This document shows positions 30,241 through 39,735 of a stretch of 64,000 nucleotides of DNA, piece by piece. The stretch comes from Arenibacter sp. ARW7G5Y1 (lineage in GTDB: Bacteria; Bacteroidota; Bacteroidia; Flavobacteriales; Flavobacteriaceae), in the NCBI RefSeq assembly GCF_003201775.1, contig NZ_QJJZ01000016.1, positions 40,631 to 104,630 of the forward strand. Direction: 5' to 3'. Positions within the stretch are counted from its first letter, which is position 1; every line of letters begins with the position of its first letter. Below the pieces are notes generated by a model. It saw only the letters and a list, made by a program, of their open reading frames with translations, searched no databases and was not told the DNA's origin. The position numbers and the translations under genes are program-made.

Positions 30241-31206
30241 TTGAGCGACACCAAAGCTATATTGGCCATAGCAAAGAAAACCATAGATAATGAGGCCGAG
30301 GCAATATCCTATTTAGCAACCCTCCTAAATGAAGATTTTTCCAATGCGGTGGAATGCATCAGACATTCCAAAGGTAGGGTCATAATTTCCGGAATAGGAA
30401 AAAGTGCCCTAATCGCTTCCAAAATTGTTGCCACTTTAAATTCCACCGGTACCCCATCCATATTTATGCACGCCGCGGACGCCATACACGGTGATCTTGG
30501 AACCGTACAGAAAGAGGATGTGGTTATCTGCATATCCAAAAGCGGCAATACCGCGGAAATTAAGATGCTGGTGCCTTTGATAAAGCGGGGCAAGAACAAA
30601 TTAATAGGAATGACAGGGAATCCCGATTCCTTTTTGGCGGCACAGGCAGACTATATCCTAAATACATATGTTGAAAAAGAGGCCTGTCCCAACAATCTCG
30701 CACCAACTACCAGCACAACTGCCCAGTTGGTCATAGGGGATGCCCTCGCAATTTGCCTATTGGAACTTAAGGGATTCAGCAGTAAGGACTTTGCAAAATA
30801 CCACCCCGGAGGTGCCCTTGGAAAGAAATTATATTTAAGGGTGGGCGATATTGCCAGCAATAATCAGATTCCACAGGTACGTACCGATAGTGATGTAAAA
30901 TCTGTGATTGTAGAGATATCCGAAAAAATGCTGGGTGCTGCGGCCGTATTGGAAAACCAAAAAGTTGTAGGAATAATCACGGACGGAGACATTAGGCGCA
31001 TGCTCAACAAATATGACAATATCTATGGCTTAACCGCAAAGGATATCATGAGCGTCACCCCAAAGACAATACCCTCCGATGTCCTAGCGGTAAAGGCCCT
31101 GGAAACAATGCAGGCCAATAATATATCACAAATATTGGTCGTTGATGGAGAGAATTACAAAGGAATAGTACATTTGCACAATTTAATTAAAGAAGGAATA
31201 CTGTAA
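30241..31206 (+). CDS. kdsD: D-arabinose-5-phosphate isomerase (KdsD/KpsF)
   Basis: KdsD converts ribulose-5-phosphate to arabinose-5-phosphate, the first step of Kdo synthesis for lipopolysaccharide. The 321-aa protein has an SIS domain (VIISGIGKSALIASKIVATL, MHAADAIHGDLG, CISKSGNTAEIKML) and two C-terminal CBS domains. The start is TTG at 30241; no ATG lies upstream in frame and homologues begin at this point. Its TAA overlaps the ATG of tatC by one base (TAATG). LPS links continue with lptB three genes on. A decayed partial copy lies at 33350-33845. Confidence 0.93.
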   Translation: MSDTKAILAIAKKTIDNEAEAISYLATLLNEDFSNAVECIRHSKGRVIISGIGKSALIASKIVATLNSTGTPSIFMHAADAIHGDLGTVQKEDVVICISKSGNTAEIKMLVPLIKRGKNKLIGMTGNPDSFLAAQADYILNTYVEKEACPNNLAPTTSTTAQLVIGDALAICLLELKGFSSKDFAKYHPGGALGKKLYLRVGDIASNNQIPQVRTDSDVKSVIVEISEKMLGAAAVLENQKVVGIITDGDIRRMLNKYDNIYGLTAKDIMSVTPKTIPSDVLAVKALETMQANNISQILVVDGENYKGIVHLHNLIKEGIL

Positions 31207-32045
31207 TGGCAAAAAATACTAAGACTCCAAATGAAATGTCGTTCCTAGACCATTTGGAAGAATTGAGATGGCATTTAATACGATCAACCTTGGCCATTGT
31301 TATTATAGGGGGGGTGGCCTTTTTAATGAAGGGCTTTATTTTTGATACGGTCATCTTTGGACCTATGATGCCAGATTTTCCAACCTATCACGTTTTTTGT
31401 GATTTTTCCAAGATGCTGGGTTTTAGCGAGGCGTTTTGCAATACGGAACCGGAATTTACGGTACAGAGTAGGCAAATGTCCGAACAATTCTCCGCACACA
31501 TCTGGACTTCCATTTGGGCAGGTTTCATTATTGGATTCCCCTATGTGCTCTATGAATTATGGAAGTTTATTGCTCCAGGTCTATACGACAATGAGCGTCA
31601 GAATGCACGGGGATTTATCTTTATAGCCTCCTCTCTTTTCTTTATGGGGGTATTGTTCGGATACTACGTGGTAGCTCCATTATCCATAAACTTTTTAGGT
31701 GGCTATTCCATTAGTGACTCTGTGGTTAGGGAAATAGATTTGGTTTCCTATATAGCTACCGTAAGAGCAGCGGTAATTGCTTGCGGTCTAATATTTGAAC
31801 TGCCCATTATCATCTATTTCCTGACCAAAATAGGCTTGGTTACCCCAGAAATACTTCGAAAATATAGAAAAATAGCACTCGTAGTGGTACTTATCATATC
31901 TGCAGTAATTACCCCTCCGGACGTGGCCAGCCAGATAATTGTGGCAGTTCCCATTTTAATCCTATACCAAATAAGTATATATATTTCCAAGGTCGTATTG
32001 AAAAAAGAGGCCAAAAAACAGAAGAAGAATGTCAAATCAAGTTAA
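31206..32045 (+). CDS. tatC: Sec-independent protein translocase TatC (copy 1)
   Basis: TatC is the receptor for twin-arginine signals in the inner membrane. The 279-aa protein begins with the conserved MSFLDHLEELRWHLIRS, has the FPYVLYELWKFIAPGLYDNE loop and six predicted helices, and ends in a basic tail. It overlaps kdsD by one base and the next gene by 17. A second intact tatC at 33845 differs at about 29 of 276 positions with no gaps by my hand count. tatA/tatB are not in the window. Confidence 0.95.
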   Translation: MAKNTKTPNEMSFLDHLEELRWHLIRSTLAIVIIGGVAFLMKGFIFDTVIFGPMMPDFPTYHVFCDFSKMLGFSEAFCNTEPEFTVQSRQMSEQFSAHIWTSIWAGFIIGFPYVLYELWKFIAPGLYDNERQNARGFIFIASSLFFMGVLFGYYVVAPLSINFLGGYSISDSVVREIDLVSYIATVRAAVIACGLIFELPIIIYFLTKIGLVTPEILRKYRKIALVVVLIISAVITPPDVASQIIVAVPILILYQISIYISKVVLKKEAKKQKKNVKSS

Positions 32046-32379
32046 GGAATTTAATGACTATCGTTTCAAAATGAACGAAAAGCTCCTGGCGGACAACAAC
32101 AAGATCATAAAAAGAATCTTTAACTTGGACACCAATGCCTACGCCGCCGGTGCCCTGGACGTAAAGACCAAGGAGTTGTTGGGATTGGTTGCCTCCGCTG
32201 TGCTGCGCTGTGATGATTGTGTAAAATACCATCTGGAAAGCTCCTATAACGAAGGTGCCAGCAAGGAAGAAGTCATGGAAACTTTGGGCATAGCCACCCT
32301 TGTTGGTGGCACCATAGTAGTTCCCCATTTGAGAAGGGCCTATGAATATTGGGAGGAACTGGAAAAACAAGAAGGTTAA
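32029..32379 (+). CDS. Carboxymuconolactone decarboxylase / AhpD-like protein
   Basis: The 116-aa product matches the CMD family with an AhpD-type redox pair in SAVLRCDDCVKYHLE (CxxC plus His three residues on), then ASKEEVMETLGIATLVGGTI. It may act as a thiol peroxidase-like protein; no substrate is known. It overlaps tatC by 17 bases and precedes lptB by 63. A truncated, stop-containing version of its 5' end follows the second tatC (34668-34790). Confidence 0.87.
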   Translation: MSNQVKEFNDYRFKMNEKLLADNNKIIKRIFNLDTNAYAAGALDVKTKELLGLVASAVLRCDDCVKYHLESSYNEGASKEEVMETLGIATLVGGTIVVPHLRRAYEYWEELEKQEG

Positions 32380-32442
32380 AAAAACTACAATATCTTTTCC
32401 CAAACTAATATAAGGCTTAGTTTTGGGGAATAGAAAGGTACT

Positions 32443-33183
32443 ATGAAGCTAAGAGCAGATAATATAATGAAGTCCTACCGAGGGCGACAGGTAGTTAAAG
32501 GAATTTCATTGGAGGTAAACCAAGGTGAGATAGTAGGTTTATTGGGGCCCAATGGTGCCGGAAAAACAACATCTTTCTATATGATCGTTGGGTTGATAAA
32601 ACCCAATGGAGGCAATATTTATCTGGATAAAAAGGAGATAACGCGCTTCCCCATGTACAAAAGAGCGCAAAATGGCATTGGATATTTAGCTCAGGAAGCC
32701 TCTGTATTTAGAAAATTGAGTATTGAAAAAAATATTCTTAGCGTGCTGCAATTGACCAAATTGAGCAAAAAGGAACAGTTAATGAAGATGGAATCGCTCA
32801 TTGAGGAATTTGGACTTGGACATATACGCAAAAACAGGGGCGATCTTTTATCGGGCGGTGAAAGAAGACGGACAGAGATTGCAAGGGCCCTGGCCACAGA
32901 TCCAAAATTCATCTTATTGGATGAACCCTTCGCCGGAGTAGATCCCGTGGCCGTTGAAGACATTCAGAGAATTGTGGCCCAACTTAAAAATAAAAATATC
33001 GGTATCCTAATTACAGACCACAACGTTCAGGAAACCTTGGCCATTACAGAGCGTTCCTATCTTATGTTTGAAGGTGGCATCCTCAAATCAGGAATTCCCG
33101 AGGACTTGGCTGCAGATGAAATGGTCCGCAAAGTATATTTGGGACAGAATTTTGAACTTCGCAGGAAGAAGTTGGATTTTTAG
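32443..33183 (+). CDS. lptB: LPS export ABC transporter ATP-binding protein LptB
   Basis: LptB powers extraction of lipopolysaccharide from the inner membrane together with LptF and LptG. The 246-aa protein has Walker A ([14 protein letters not shown]), the Q-loop ([13 protein letters not shown], an LptB hallmark), signature [16 protein letters not shown], Walker [14 protein letters not shown] and the switch His in [20 protein letters not shown] box at 32418-32425 fits a -7 element 18 bases before the ATG, so lptB may also have its own promoter. It sits in an envelope-biogenesis cluster with kdsD and tatC. Confidence 0.95.
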   Translation: MKLRADNIMKSYRGRQVVKGISLEVNQGEIVGLLGPNGAGKTTSFYMIVGLIKPNGGNIYLDKKEITRFPMYKRAQNGIGYLAQEASVFRKLSIEKNILSVLQLTKLSKKEQLMKMESLIEEFGLGHIRKNRGDLLSGGERRRTEIARALATDPKFILLDEPFAGVDPVAVEDIQRIVAQLKNKNIGILITDHNVQETLAITERSYLMFEGGILKSGIPEDLAADEMVRKVYLGQNFELRRKKLDF

Positions 33184-33349
33184 CACTTAGCAGCCCTTAT
33201 CATATAATATTTTTAGATATCCAACAACCAGATATTTATAGCACATTCTTCCTTATAAAACCTTCCAGGTACCCGCTTTGTTAAAACCCAAATTATGGAC
33301 CTGTAATTTGGACCCAAGTACACACTAATGGACTTAAACCAAATTCTCC

Positions 33350-33845
33350 TATTTGATAATAGAACTCTTTATGTTGCGGCCGCAACCAGCATGCCCTAAC
33401 AATTTGGCCTCCACTACCAGAACGGCCCGATTGGTCATATGGAATGACCTGATTATCTTTCTATTGAAACTCAAGGGCTTTAAAAGACTTCGCAAAATAT
33501 CCCCCAGAAGCTGCTCCAGGTAATGAATTACAAATAAGTATAAATGTTATAGCCCGTGATAGTCAAATGTCAAAGATCCGCACCAATTGTAACGCTAAAT
33601 CCGTAATCAAAGAAGTTTTTGAAAAAATGGTACACCCCGCTGAAGGTTTAAAAATAATTACATTAATAACTGTTGGCATCATTGGGCGAGCTCAATACCC
33701 CTAAAACAATAGCTTCGGATGCCCTTGCCTAAAGGCTTTATGAAAAATGCAGTCCAATAGCACATAACAAATATGGCTTGTTGATATGGAGAACTACAAG
33801 GAAATAGTACATTTATGCAAATTAATTAAAGCAGGCATACTGTAA
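33350..33845 (+). pseudogene. Decayed 3' part of a second kdsD
   Basis: Base-by-base this stretch follows kdsD from about 30650 to its end. Examples are TTTGGCCTCCACTACCAGAA against CTCGCACCAACTACCAGCAC, GGTAATGAATTA against the GALGKKL codons, and the last bases GGCATACTGTAATGG against GGAATACTGTAATGG. Several indels and stop codons break the frame. The TAATG overlap with the following tatC is preserved. The 5' SIS half is missing; 33184-33349 shows no clear match. Confidence 0.85.
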
Positions 33846-34675
33846 TGGCAAAAGCGACTAAAAACCCAAATGAAATGTCCTTCCTGGACCATTTGGAAGA
33901 ATTGAGATGGCATTTAATACGATCAACTTTTGCCGTAGTTATTATTGGAGGGATAGCCTTTTTAATGAAAAGTTTTATTTTTGATACGGTCATTTTTGGC
34001 CCAATGATGCCCAATTTCCCTACCTATCACGTGTTTTGTGACTTTTCCAAGATGCTAGGTTTTAGTGAATCCTTTTGTAATACACAACCCGAATTTACGG
34101 TACAGAGCAGGCAAATGTCCGAACAATTCTCCGCACACATCTGGACTTCCATTTGGGCCGGTTTTATCATTGGCTTCCCTTATGTACTCTATGAACTTTG
34201 GAAATTTATCGCCCCTGGCCTGCATAACAATGAGCGTGAGAATGCCCGTGGATTTATCTTTATAGCCTCCTCCCTATTCTTTATGGGGGTGTTGTTCGGA
34301 TATTATGTGGTGGCCCCATTATCCATAAACTTTTTAGGAGGCTATTCTATCAGTGAGTCTGTGGTAAGGGAAATAGATCTTCTATCGTACATCTCCACCG
34401 TAAGGATTTCAGTAATTTCATGTGGTTTAATTTTTGAATTGCCAATCGTCATATATTTTTTAACCAAATTGGGATTGGTAACTCCCGAAATATTGATTAA
34501 ATACAGGAAGATTGCACTGGTATTGGTTCTAACTATTTCTGCAGTTATAACCCCTCCAGATGTAGTAAGCCAGATTATTGTAGCAATCCCTATTTTAATC
34601 CTTTATCAAGTAAGTATCTATATCTCCAAGGTGGTATTGAAAAGAGATGCGAAAAAACAAAGGAAAAATGTCTGA
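33845..34675 (+). CDS. tatC: Sec-independent protein translocase TatC (copy 2)
   Basis: An intact 276-aa paralogue of the TatC at 31206 with all conserved features (MSFLDHLEELRWHLIRS, FPYVLYELWKFIAPGL, six helices). The copies differ mostly by conservative changes, such as AIVIIGGVA to AVVIIGGIA, with a cluster of four in TVRAAVIACG to TVRISVISCG in helix V. It ends three residues earlier because of a TGA in place of AAA. Flanking kdsD and CMD copies are dead, yet this frame has no stop or indel, which points to selection or very recent loss of neighbours. Whether it is expressed is open: its promoter would have to lie in the kdsD remnant. Confidence 0.93.
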   Translation: MAKATKNPNEMSFLDHLEELRWHLIRSTFAVVIIGGIAFLMKSFIFDTVIFGPMMPNFPTYHVFCDFSKMLGFSESFCNTQPEFTVQSRQMSEQFSAHIWTSIWAGFIIGFPYVLYELWKFIAPGLHNNERENARGFIFIASSLFFMGVLFGYYVVAPLSINFLGGYSISESVVREIDLLSYISTVRISVISCGLIFELPIVIYFLTKLGLVTPEILIKYRKIALVLVLTISAVITPPDVVSQIIVAIPILILYQVSIYISKVVLKRDAKKQRKNV

Positions 34676-34790
34676 TCAAACATAGGAATGTAAGGACTAT
34701 CCTCCATAGGGACATATAGTCCTTAAACGACAACAATAAAATTATAGTGCCAGTAATTTGGGGTCGGGAACAACACTTGTGGCCCTAATC
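34668..34790 (+). pseudogene. Remnant of CMD-family gene start after second tatC
   Basis: ATGTCTGATCAAACATAG starts at the same relative place as the CMD gene at 32029 but stops at codon 6. The similarity continues raggedly through GACAACAATAAAATTATA, which matches GACAACAACAAGATCATA of the intact gene. Beyond about 34750 the match fades. Confidence 0.7.
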
Positions 34791-34864
34791 CTAATTCTTG
34801 TATTTTAAGTCCCCACTTTTACAGAACTTTTTGTCCATAGCCCCATAATCAATTAAAAAATGGG

Positions 34865-35626
34865 CTAACCAATGGATTTTGTTCCCATTTGGTTAACTAA
34901 CGAACTAATAATGTAGATAGCAATTATGGCAGGAATGGCCATAAATTTAATGGTGAGGATCAGCACAAAACTCACCACTATAAAAATATAGCGAAGGGCG
35001 TTATCCCGGAAACTCCAATTTTTAAACTTCAACGCAAACAAACCAATAGGGGCGTTCAGTAGATACGAACTCAATAGCGTAGTCCCGATCAAGAACCATT
35101 GATTTAAAATTATGGTATTTAAAAAATCATTGTTGTGATATAGTAATATTAAGGGAAAGGAAAGTATCAACAATGCATTGGCAGGTGTTGGGAGCCCTAC
35201 AAAGGAGGAAACCTGATTTTCATCCAGATTAAATTTTGCCAAGCGATAAGCAGAGGCCAAGGTAATCAAGAACCCAAAAAAGGGAATCAACGGAATGTTG
35301 AATACAGCCCACTGTATGGTATCCGGTGTATTGGCCTGAAGAACAATGTTCCACCCTCCGCTATAAGACATACTCAATAGTTGAAACATTACTATACCCG
35401 GTACCAGGCCACTTGTTATTACATCGGCCAGGGAATCCAATTGCAGCCCCAGCTCACTTTTCACATTCAAGGCCCTTGCTGCCAATCCATCAAAAAAATC
35501 AAAAAATATACCTAAAAAGACAAAAAAAGCGGCCACCTCCAACTTGTTCAAAACCGCAAACACAGTGGCGATACAACCGCAAAAAACATTCAACAAGGTA
35601 ATAAAATTGGGTATATGGCGCTTCAT
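34865..35626 (-). CDS. pssA: CDP-diacylglycerol--serine O-phosphatidyltransferase
   Basis: PssA makes phosphatidylserine, the precursor of phosphatidylethanolamine, at the inner membrane. The CDP-alcohol phosphatidyltransferase signature DGx2ARx8Gx3Dx3D is complete (DGLAARALNVKSELGLQLDS, then LAD). I use the ATG at 35626 (MKRHIPNFITLLNVFCG; 253 aa), as in relatives, rather than the one 60 bases upstream. Seven to eight membrane helices are predicted from the hydrophobic pattern. It is monocistronic and divergent from the Lnb-like gene. Confidence 0.92.
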   Translation of the reverse strand: MKRHIPNFITLLNVFCGCIATVFAVLNKLEVAAFFVFLGIFFDFFDGLAARALNVKSELGLQLDSLADVITSGLVPGIVMFQLLSMSYSGGWNIVLQANTPDTIQWAVFNIPLIPFFGFLITLASAYRLAKFNLDENQVSSFVGLPTPANALLILSFPLILLYHNNDFLNTIILNQWFLIGTTLLSSYLLNAPIGLFALKFKNWSFRDNALRYIFIVVSFVLILTIKFMAIPAIIAIYIISSLVNQMGTKSIG

Positions 35627-35824
35627 AGGTCTTATTTTACTTGGTTTAACTCCAACATTTGCACATCGCAACTTAGGTATCGTCATGTAAAAATACCATT
35701 TATTAAAAAATGCTGTTAAAATATATCCTGTTTTTTATAATAGCTTGGTCTATGGCACATAAATCCTATAATTTATTCGATATTTGCGTTGGTAATTTTA
35801 AAAAATAGTGGCTCCCAATTGTAT

Positions 35825-37009
35825 ATGAGCAAAAGGATTCTTTTTACTGCATTTTTTTTGGGCCTGATGTTCCACTGTGCGGCACAGGTAAGGGAATTAT
35901 CCCCCGAATCCCAAATTAGCGTTTTAACCTGTGGTTCTGGCAGTGACCTATATACCACCTTCGGTCACAGCGCTTTCAGAATACAGGATCCAACCCAAGG
36001 TATAGATTGGGTTTATAATTACGGGACTTTTAATTTTGATCCGCCCATGTTCTATGTGGAGTTTGCGATGGGTAAATTGTACTATTCCCTAAGCAAGCAA
36101 AATATGCCCAATTTTTTGTACGCCTACGAAATGGAAAATAGATGGGTAAAAGAACAGCTCTTGCAACTTACCCCCACAGAAAAGAATAAATTGTTCCAAT
36201 ATCTGGAAAATAATTATCGCCCGGAAAATAGGGATTATAAATACGATTTCTTTTTTAACAATTGCGCCACTAAAATAGGGGATGTTTTACAGGAGTCCCT
36301 GGGTAAAAACCTCAATTTTAAAGAAGGCCATTTGGAAAAAAATTACACCTTTAGGCAGCTTATACACCAAAACCTAACCACCAATTCATGGTCCAGTTTT
36401 GGTATAGATTTGGCGTTGGGAGCAGTAATAGACAGAACTGCTACAATTAAGGAACATATGTTTTTACCCATTTATGTAATGGAACAATTGGGCAATACCA
36501 CATTGTCCGAACACCATCTAGTAAATAGGGAAAGATCAATTTTAACTACCGTAAAAAAGAAGGGAAAGGAGTATTTTTTAGCCTCCCCCCTATTTTGGAT
36601 ATTGGCAATGTTATTGTTTGTTTTGACCATTACCTATATCGACTTTAAGAATAACGTAAGATCCAGGGTCATAGACTCCATACTGTTTTTTGTAACAGGA
36701 CTGGCCGGTGCCCTGCTGATTTTTCTTTGGTTTTTTACCGATCATACGGCTACGGCCAACAACTTTAATATCCTATGGGTATTTCCGTTAAATTTAATTG
36801 TAGGCTTTACCCTTGTTAAAAAGAACAACGCTCCTGGTTGGCTACCCAAGTACTTACTAATTCTGTTGGGACTATTGGGCTTGACCTTGGTATTGACAAT
36901 TTTCAAAGTTCAGGTGTTCTCCCCCTTGGCAATACCCCTTTGGATTATGCTTGGCGTGAGATATCTTTTTTTATGGAAGTATTTCCAACAACACATTAGT
37001 TTAAAATAA
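35825..37009 (+). CDS. DUF4105 / Lnb-like N-acyltransferase-domain membrane protein
   Basis: The 394-aa product (from ATG 35825; the frame opens 36 bases earlier) has a signal peptide ending in HCAAQ and then a DUF4105 domain. The His in YTTFGHSAFRI and Cys in FFNNCATKIGDVL correspond to the papain-like Cys-His pair described for this superfamily, which includes the lipoprotein N-acyltransferase Lnb. Five C-terminal membrane helices follow (for example FWILAMLLFVLTITYI). A role in lipoprotein acylation is possible but not shown; Bacteroidota have several DUF4105 types. It is followed eight bases later by the ABC-F gene. Confidence 0.8.
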   Translation: MSKRILFTAFFLGLMFHCAAQVRELSPESQISVLTCGSGSDLYTTFGHSAFRIQDPTQGIDWVYNYGTFNFDPPMFYVEFAMGKLYYSLSKQNMPNFLYAYEMENRWVKEQLLQLTPTEKNKLFQYLENNYRPENRDYKYDFFFNNCATKIGDVLQESLGKNLNFKEGHLEKNYTFRQLIHQNLTTNSWSSFGIDLALGAVIDRTATIKEHMFLPIYVMEQLGNTTLSEHHLVNRERSILTTVKKKGKEYFLASPLFWILAMLLFVLTITYIDFKNNVRSRVIDSILFFVTGLAGALLIFLWFFTDHTATANNFNILWVFPLNLIVGFTLVKKNNAPGWLPKYLLILLGLLGLTLVLTIFKVQVFSPLAIPLWIMLGVRYLFLWKYFQQHISLK

Positions 37010-37017
37010 CACCTTAG

Positions 37018-38898
37018 ATGAACCTACTTACCGTTGAAAACATATCCAAATCATTTGGCGAGCTGTCACTTTTTTCAAATATTTCCTTTGGCATCAACAA
37101 GGACCAGAAGATTGCATTAATTGCCAAAAATGGAAGTGGTAAGACTTCCATTTTAAATATACTTTCGGGCAAGGATGCATCGGATAGTGGTCAGATAAAT
37201 AGCCGTAAGGGCATTCGAATTTCATTTTTGGAACAAGAACCGGACCTAGATCCCAAATTGACCGTTGAGGAAACCATCTTTGCATCGGACAACGAGGTAT
37301 TAAAAGTTATTCAAAACTACGAACATGCCCTTCTGGATCCAGAAGATGCGGACGCTTACCAAAAGGCCTTTGAAGCTATGGAACGCTATGACGCATGGGA
37401 TTTTGAAACGCAGTACAAGCAAATCCTGTTCAAATTAAAATTAGAAGATCTAGATGTAAAGGTAGGACTACTTTCAGGGGGTCAAAAGAAACGATTGGCA
37501 TTGGCCAATGCCTTGATAAACAGGCCAGACCTACTTATTTTGGATGAACCTACCAACCATTTGGATCTGGAAATGATCGAATGGCTGGAACAGTATTTTG
37601 CCAAAGAAAACATGACCCTGTTTATGGTTACCCACGACCGATATTTTCTGGAACGGGTCTGCAATGAAATCATTGAACTGGACAATGGACAATTGTATTC
37701 CTACAAGGGCAATTATTCCTACTATTTGGAAAAAAAGGAAGCCCGTATAGAACAAGAAGCCGTGGAACAGCACAAATCCAAAATACTGTTCAAGAAAGAA
37801 CTGGATTGGATGCGTAGGCAGCCCAAAGCACGGACCACAAAATCGAAATCCAGAATCGACGATTTTCATACTATCAAGGAAAAGGCAAGCCAACGTAGAA
37901 AGGAACACGAGGTACAATTGGAAATTAATATGGAACGGATGGGGAGCAAAATTGTGGAGCTCCATAAAATATCCAAATCCTTCCCGAACAAGCCCATTCT
38001 GGACAAATTTGAATATAATTTCCTAAAGGGGGAACGCATTGGCATTATAGGAAAAAATGGCACAGGAAAATCTACCTTTTTAAATATACTGAGTGGCTCC
38101 GTACAACCGGACAGCGGCAAGGTCATCATAGGAGAGACCATTAAGTTTGGCTATTACACCCAAAAGGGCATTACCATAAAAGAAGGTCAGAAAGTTATCG
38201 ACGTAATTCGCGAATTCGGGGATTACATTCCCTTGATGAAGGGGAAACAAATTTCTGCCCAGCAACTATTGGAACGTTTTCTATTCGACCGGAAAAAACA
38301 ATATGACTTTGTAGAAAAATTAAGCGGAGGGGAACGTAAGCGACTGTACCTGTGTACCGTACTGATACAAAACCCAAACTTTCTAATCTTGGACGAGCCA
38401 ACCAATGATCTGGACATTGTAACCTTGAACGTATTGGAAAGTTTTCTGCTCGATTTTCCCGGTTGTCTTCTAGTGGTGTCCCATGACCGTTATTTTATGG
38501 ATAAGATTGTGGACCATCTCTTTGTTTTTAGGGGAAATGCAGAAATTGAGGACTTCCCTGGCAACTATTCCGATTTCAGAACTTACGAGGATAGCAACAT
38601 ACAGGAAAACAAAGCATCCAAGGAAAAAGCCAACGAACTAAAAAGTACAAAGAACACTTGGAAAGAGGAAGAAACAGGAAAAAAGCTGTCCTTTTTGGAA
38701 CAAAAGGAATACAAGCAATTGGAAAAGGAAATCCAAAAATTGGAATCCAAAAAGGTGGAAATCCAAAATAAGTTTACGGACAGTACCCTTTCAGGTGAGG
38801 ATATTTCCCAACTGTCCATTGAGCTCAAAACAATTACGGATGCCATAGAGACAAAAACGGAACGCTGGTTTGAACTTTCCATGTCCATGGACGAATAA
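37018..38898 (+). CDS. ABC-F family ATPase (Uup/EttA-like)
   Basis: The 626-aa soluble protein has two ATP-binding cassettes: Walker A LIAKNGSGKTSIL and IIGKNGTGKSTFL, signatures LLSGGQKKRLALANAL and KLSGGERKRLYLCT, Walker B LLILDEPTNHLDL and LILDEPTNDLD. The ABC-F interdomain linker (KKELDWMRRQPKARTTKS) and a C-terminal coiled coil (residues 560-625, Lys/Glu rich) fit Uup-type proteins. Such proteins act on the ribosome or in DNA stability rather than in transport, since there are no membrane segments. It follows the DUF4105 gene by eight bases and is probably co-transcribed with it. Confidence 0.9.
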   Translation: MNLLTVENISKSFGELSLFSNISFGINKDQKIALIAKNGSGKTSILNILSGKDASDSGQINSRKGIRISFLEQEPDLDPKLTVEETIFASDNEVLKVIQNYEHALLDPEDADAYQKAFEAMERYDAWDFETQYKQILFKLKLEDLDVKVGLLSGGQKKRLALANALINRPDLLILDEPTNHLDLEMIEWLEQYFAKENMTLFMVTHDRYFLERVCNEIIELDNGQLYSYKGNYSYYLEKKEARIEQEAVEQHKSKILFKKELDWMRRQPKARTTKSKSRIDDFHTIKEKASQRRKEHEVQLEINMERMGSKIVELHKISKSFPNKPILDKFEYNFLKGERIGIIGKNGTGKSTFLNILSGSVQPDSGKVIIGETIKFGYYTQKGITIKEGQKVIDVIREFGDYIPLMKGKQISAQQLLERFLFDRKKQYDFVEKLSGGERKRLYLCTVLIQNPNFLILDEPTNDLDIVTLNVLESFLLDFPGCLLVVSHDRYFMDKIVDHLFVFRGNAEIEDFPGNYSDFRTYEDSNIQENKASKEKANELKSTKNTWKEEETGKKLSFLEQKEYKQLEKEIQKLESKKVEIQNKFTDSTLSGEDISQLSIELKTITDAIETKTERWFELSMSMDE

Positions 38899-38921
38899 AT
38901 CCTGTCCTTTCAAAGTATAAT

Positions 38922-39428
38922 ATGTTATTTAAGCTATTCGCATTTATAAAGTTCAGGCTTACATCCAAGAACCAGCACGGGATACACTCCCCTTTTGTTT
39001 ACCGGTATATAACAAAATGTCTTTACGCCGACCCTCGGTATAGACCTTCAAAATCCCATAATGTTCTGTTTAAGACAATCTCGTATTTTGATCTTCACAC
39101 GATACATTTGACACCTACCAATATTGCCTTGGAAAAAGAATTATCGCAATATTTTAAAAAAGTAACTTTCACCAAAACCTCCGAAGAATTAATATATATT
39201 GATCGTTTGGATTTGGCAATGGTAAATAAAACAATTGTTCAGAACAGTAGTATCACCAACGATACCGTTGTTTTCATTAACAATATATACCAAACAAAAG
39301 ATACGGGGAAACTATGGAGTAGTATAAAGGAATTGGACCAAGTAAGGGTTACCATAGACCTTTTTTACTGTGGCCTGGTATTTTTTAGAAGGGAACAGGT
39401 TAAGGAGCATTTTAAGATTCGGATTTAA
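38922..39428 (+). CDS. Shortened methyltransferase-family protein lacking the SAM motif
   Basis: The 168-aa product keeps both ends of a Bacteroidota class I methyltransferase family that I know as about 240-260 aa: NQHGIHSPFVYRYITKC near the start, and VTIDLFYCGLVFFRREQVKE with HFKIRI at the end. The middle is shorter and diverged. I see no glycine-rich ELGTSLG-type SAM loop, so catalysis is doubtful. It may be a non-enzymatic derivative or a gene that lost about 80 codons. It starts 23 bases after the ABC-F gene and is followed by a tiny membrane-protein gene. Confidence 0.7.
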   Translation: MLFKLFAFIKFRLTSKNQHGIHSPFVYRYITKCLYADPRYRPSKSHNVLFKTISYFDLHTIHLTPTNIALEKELSQYFKKVTFTKTSEELIYIDRLDLAMVNKTIVQNSSITNDTVVFINNIYQTKDTGKLWSSIKELDQVRVTIDLFYCGLVFFRREQVKEHFKIRI

Positions 39429-39474
39429 ACCCGTATTTTTAAAGAAGCAAAAGAAACTCTAAAAATTTGGACTT

Positions 39475-39630
39475 ATGGACTACGTAATTTACATAGTATT
39501 TGCTGTACTATTAGTAGTTTTCTTTGTTGCCCAAGGGTTTACCAAAAGAAAATCAAGAGACCGAAAATCAAGAAAATTCATGGAAGATTATAAGCGGGAG
39601 GATAGAAGTAAGTCCAAAGACCAAGGATAA
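39475..39630 (+). CDS. 51-aa single-pass membrane protein
   Basis: ATG at 39475 to TAA at 39628-39630. The product starts with a helix (MDYVIYIVFAVLLVVFFVAQ) and continues with a strongly charged, Lys/Arg/Asp-rich tail (KRKSRDRKSRKFMEDYKRED). Topology should be N-out, tail in the cytoplasm. No family recognised. The clean helix-plus-tail design and the position in a run of plus-strand genes support it as real. Confidence 0.6.
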   Translation: MDYVIYIVFAVLLVVFFVAQGFTKRKSRDRKSRKFMEDYKREDRSKSKDQG

Positions 39631-39735
39631 AACAATAGAAGACCGGTTTCCAAACAGAACCCAGTGTTGACCAGCCCTACCCTCTACTATTATCCATAAA
39701 ATAAATATTCCTTAAACTAATATACATTGACCGGA

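Noticed and set aside
33184..33349. Continuation of the kdsD duplication to the left
   Set aside because: I could not align it convincingly to kdsD or to any other part of the window.
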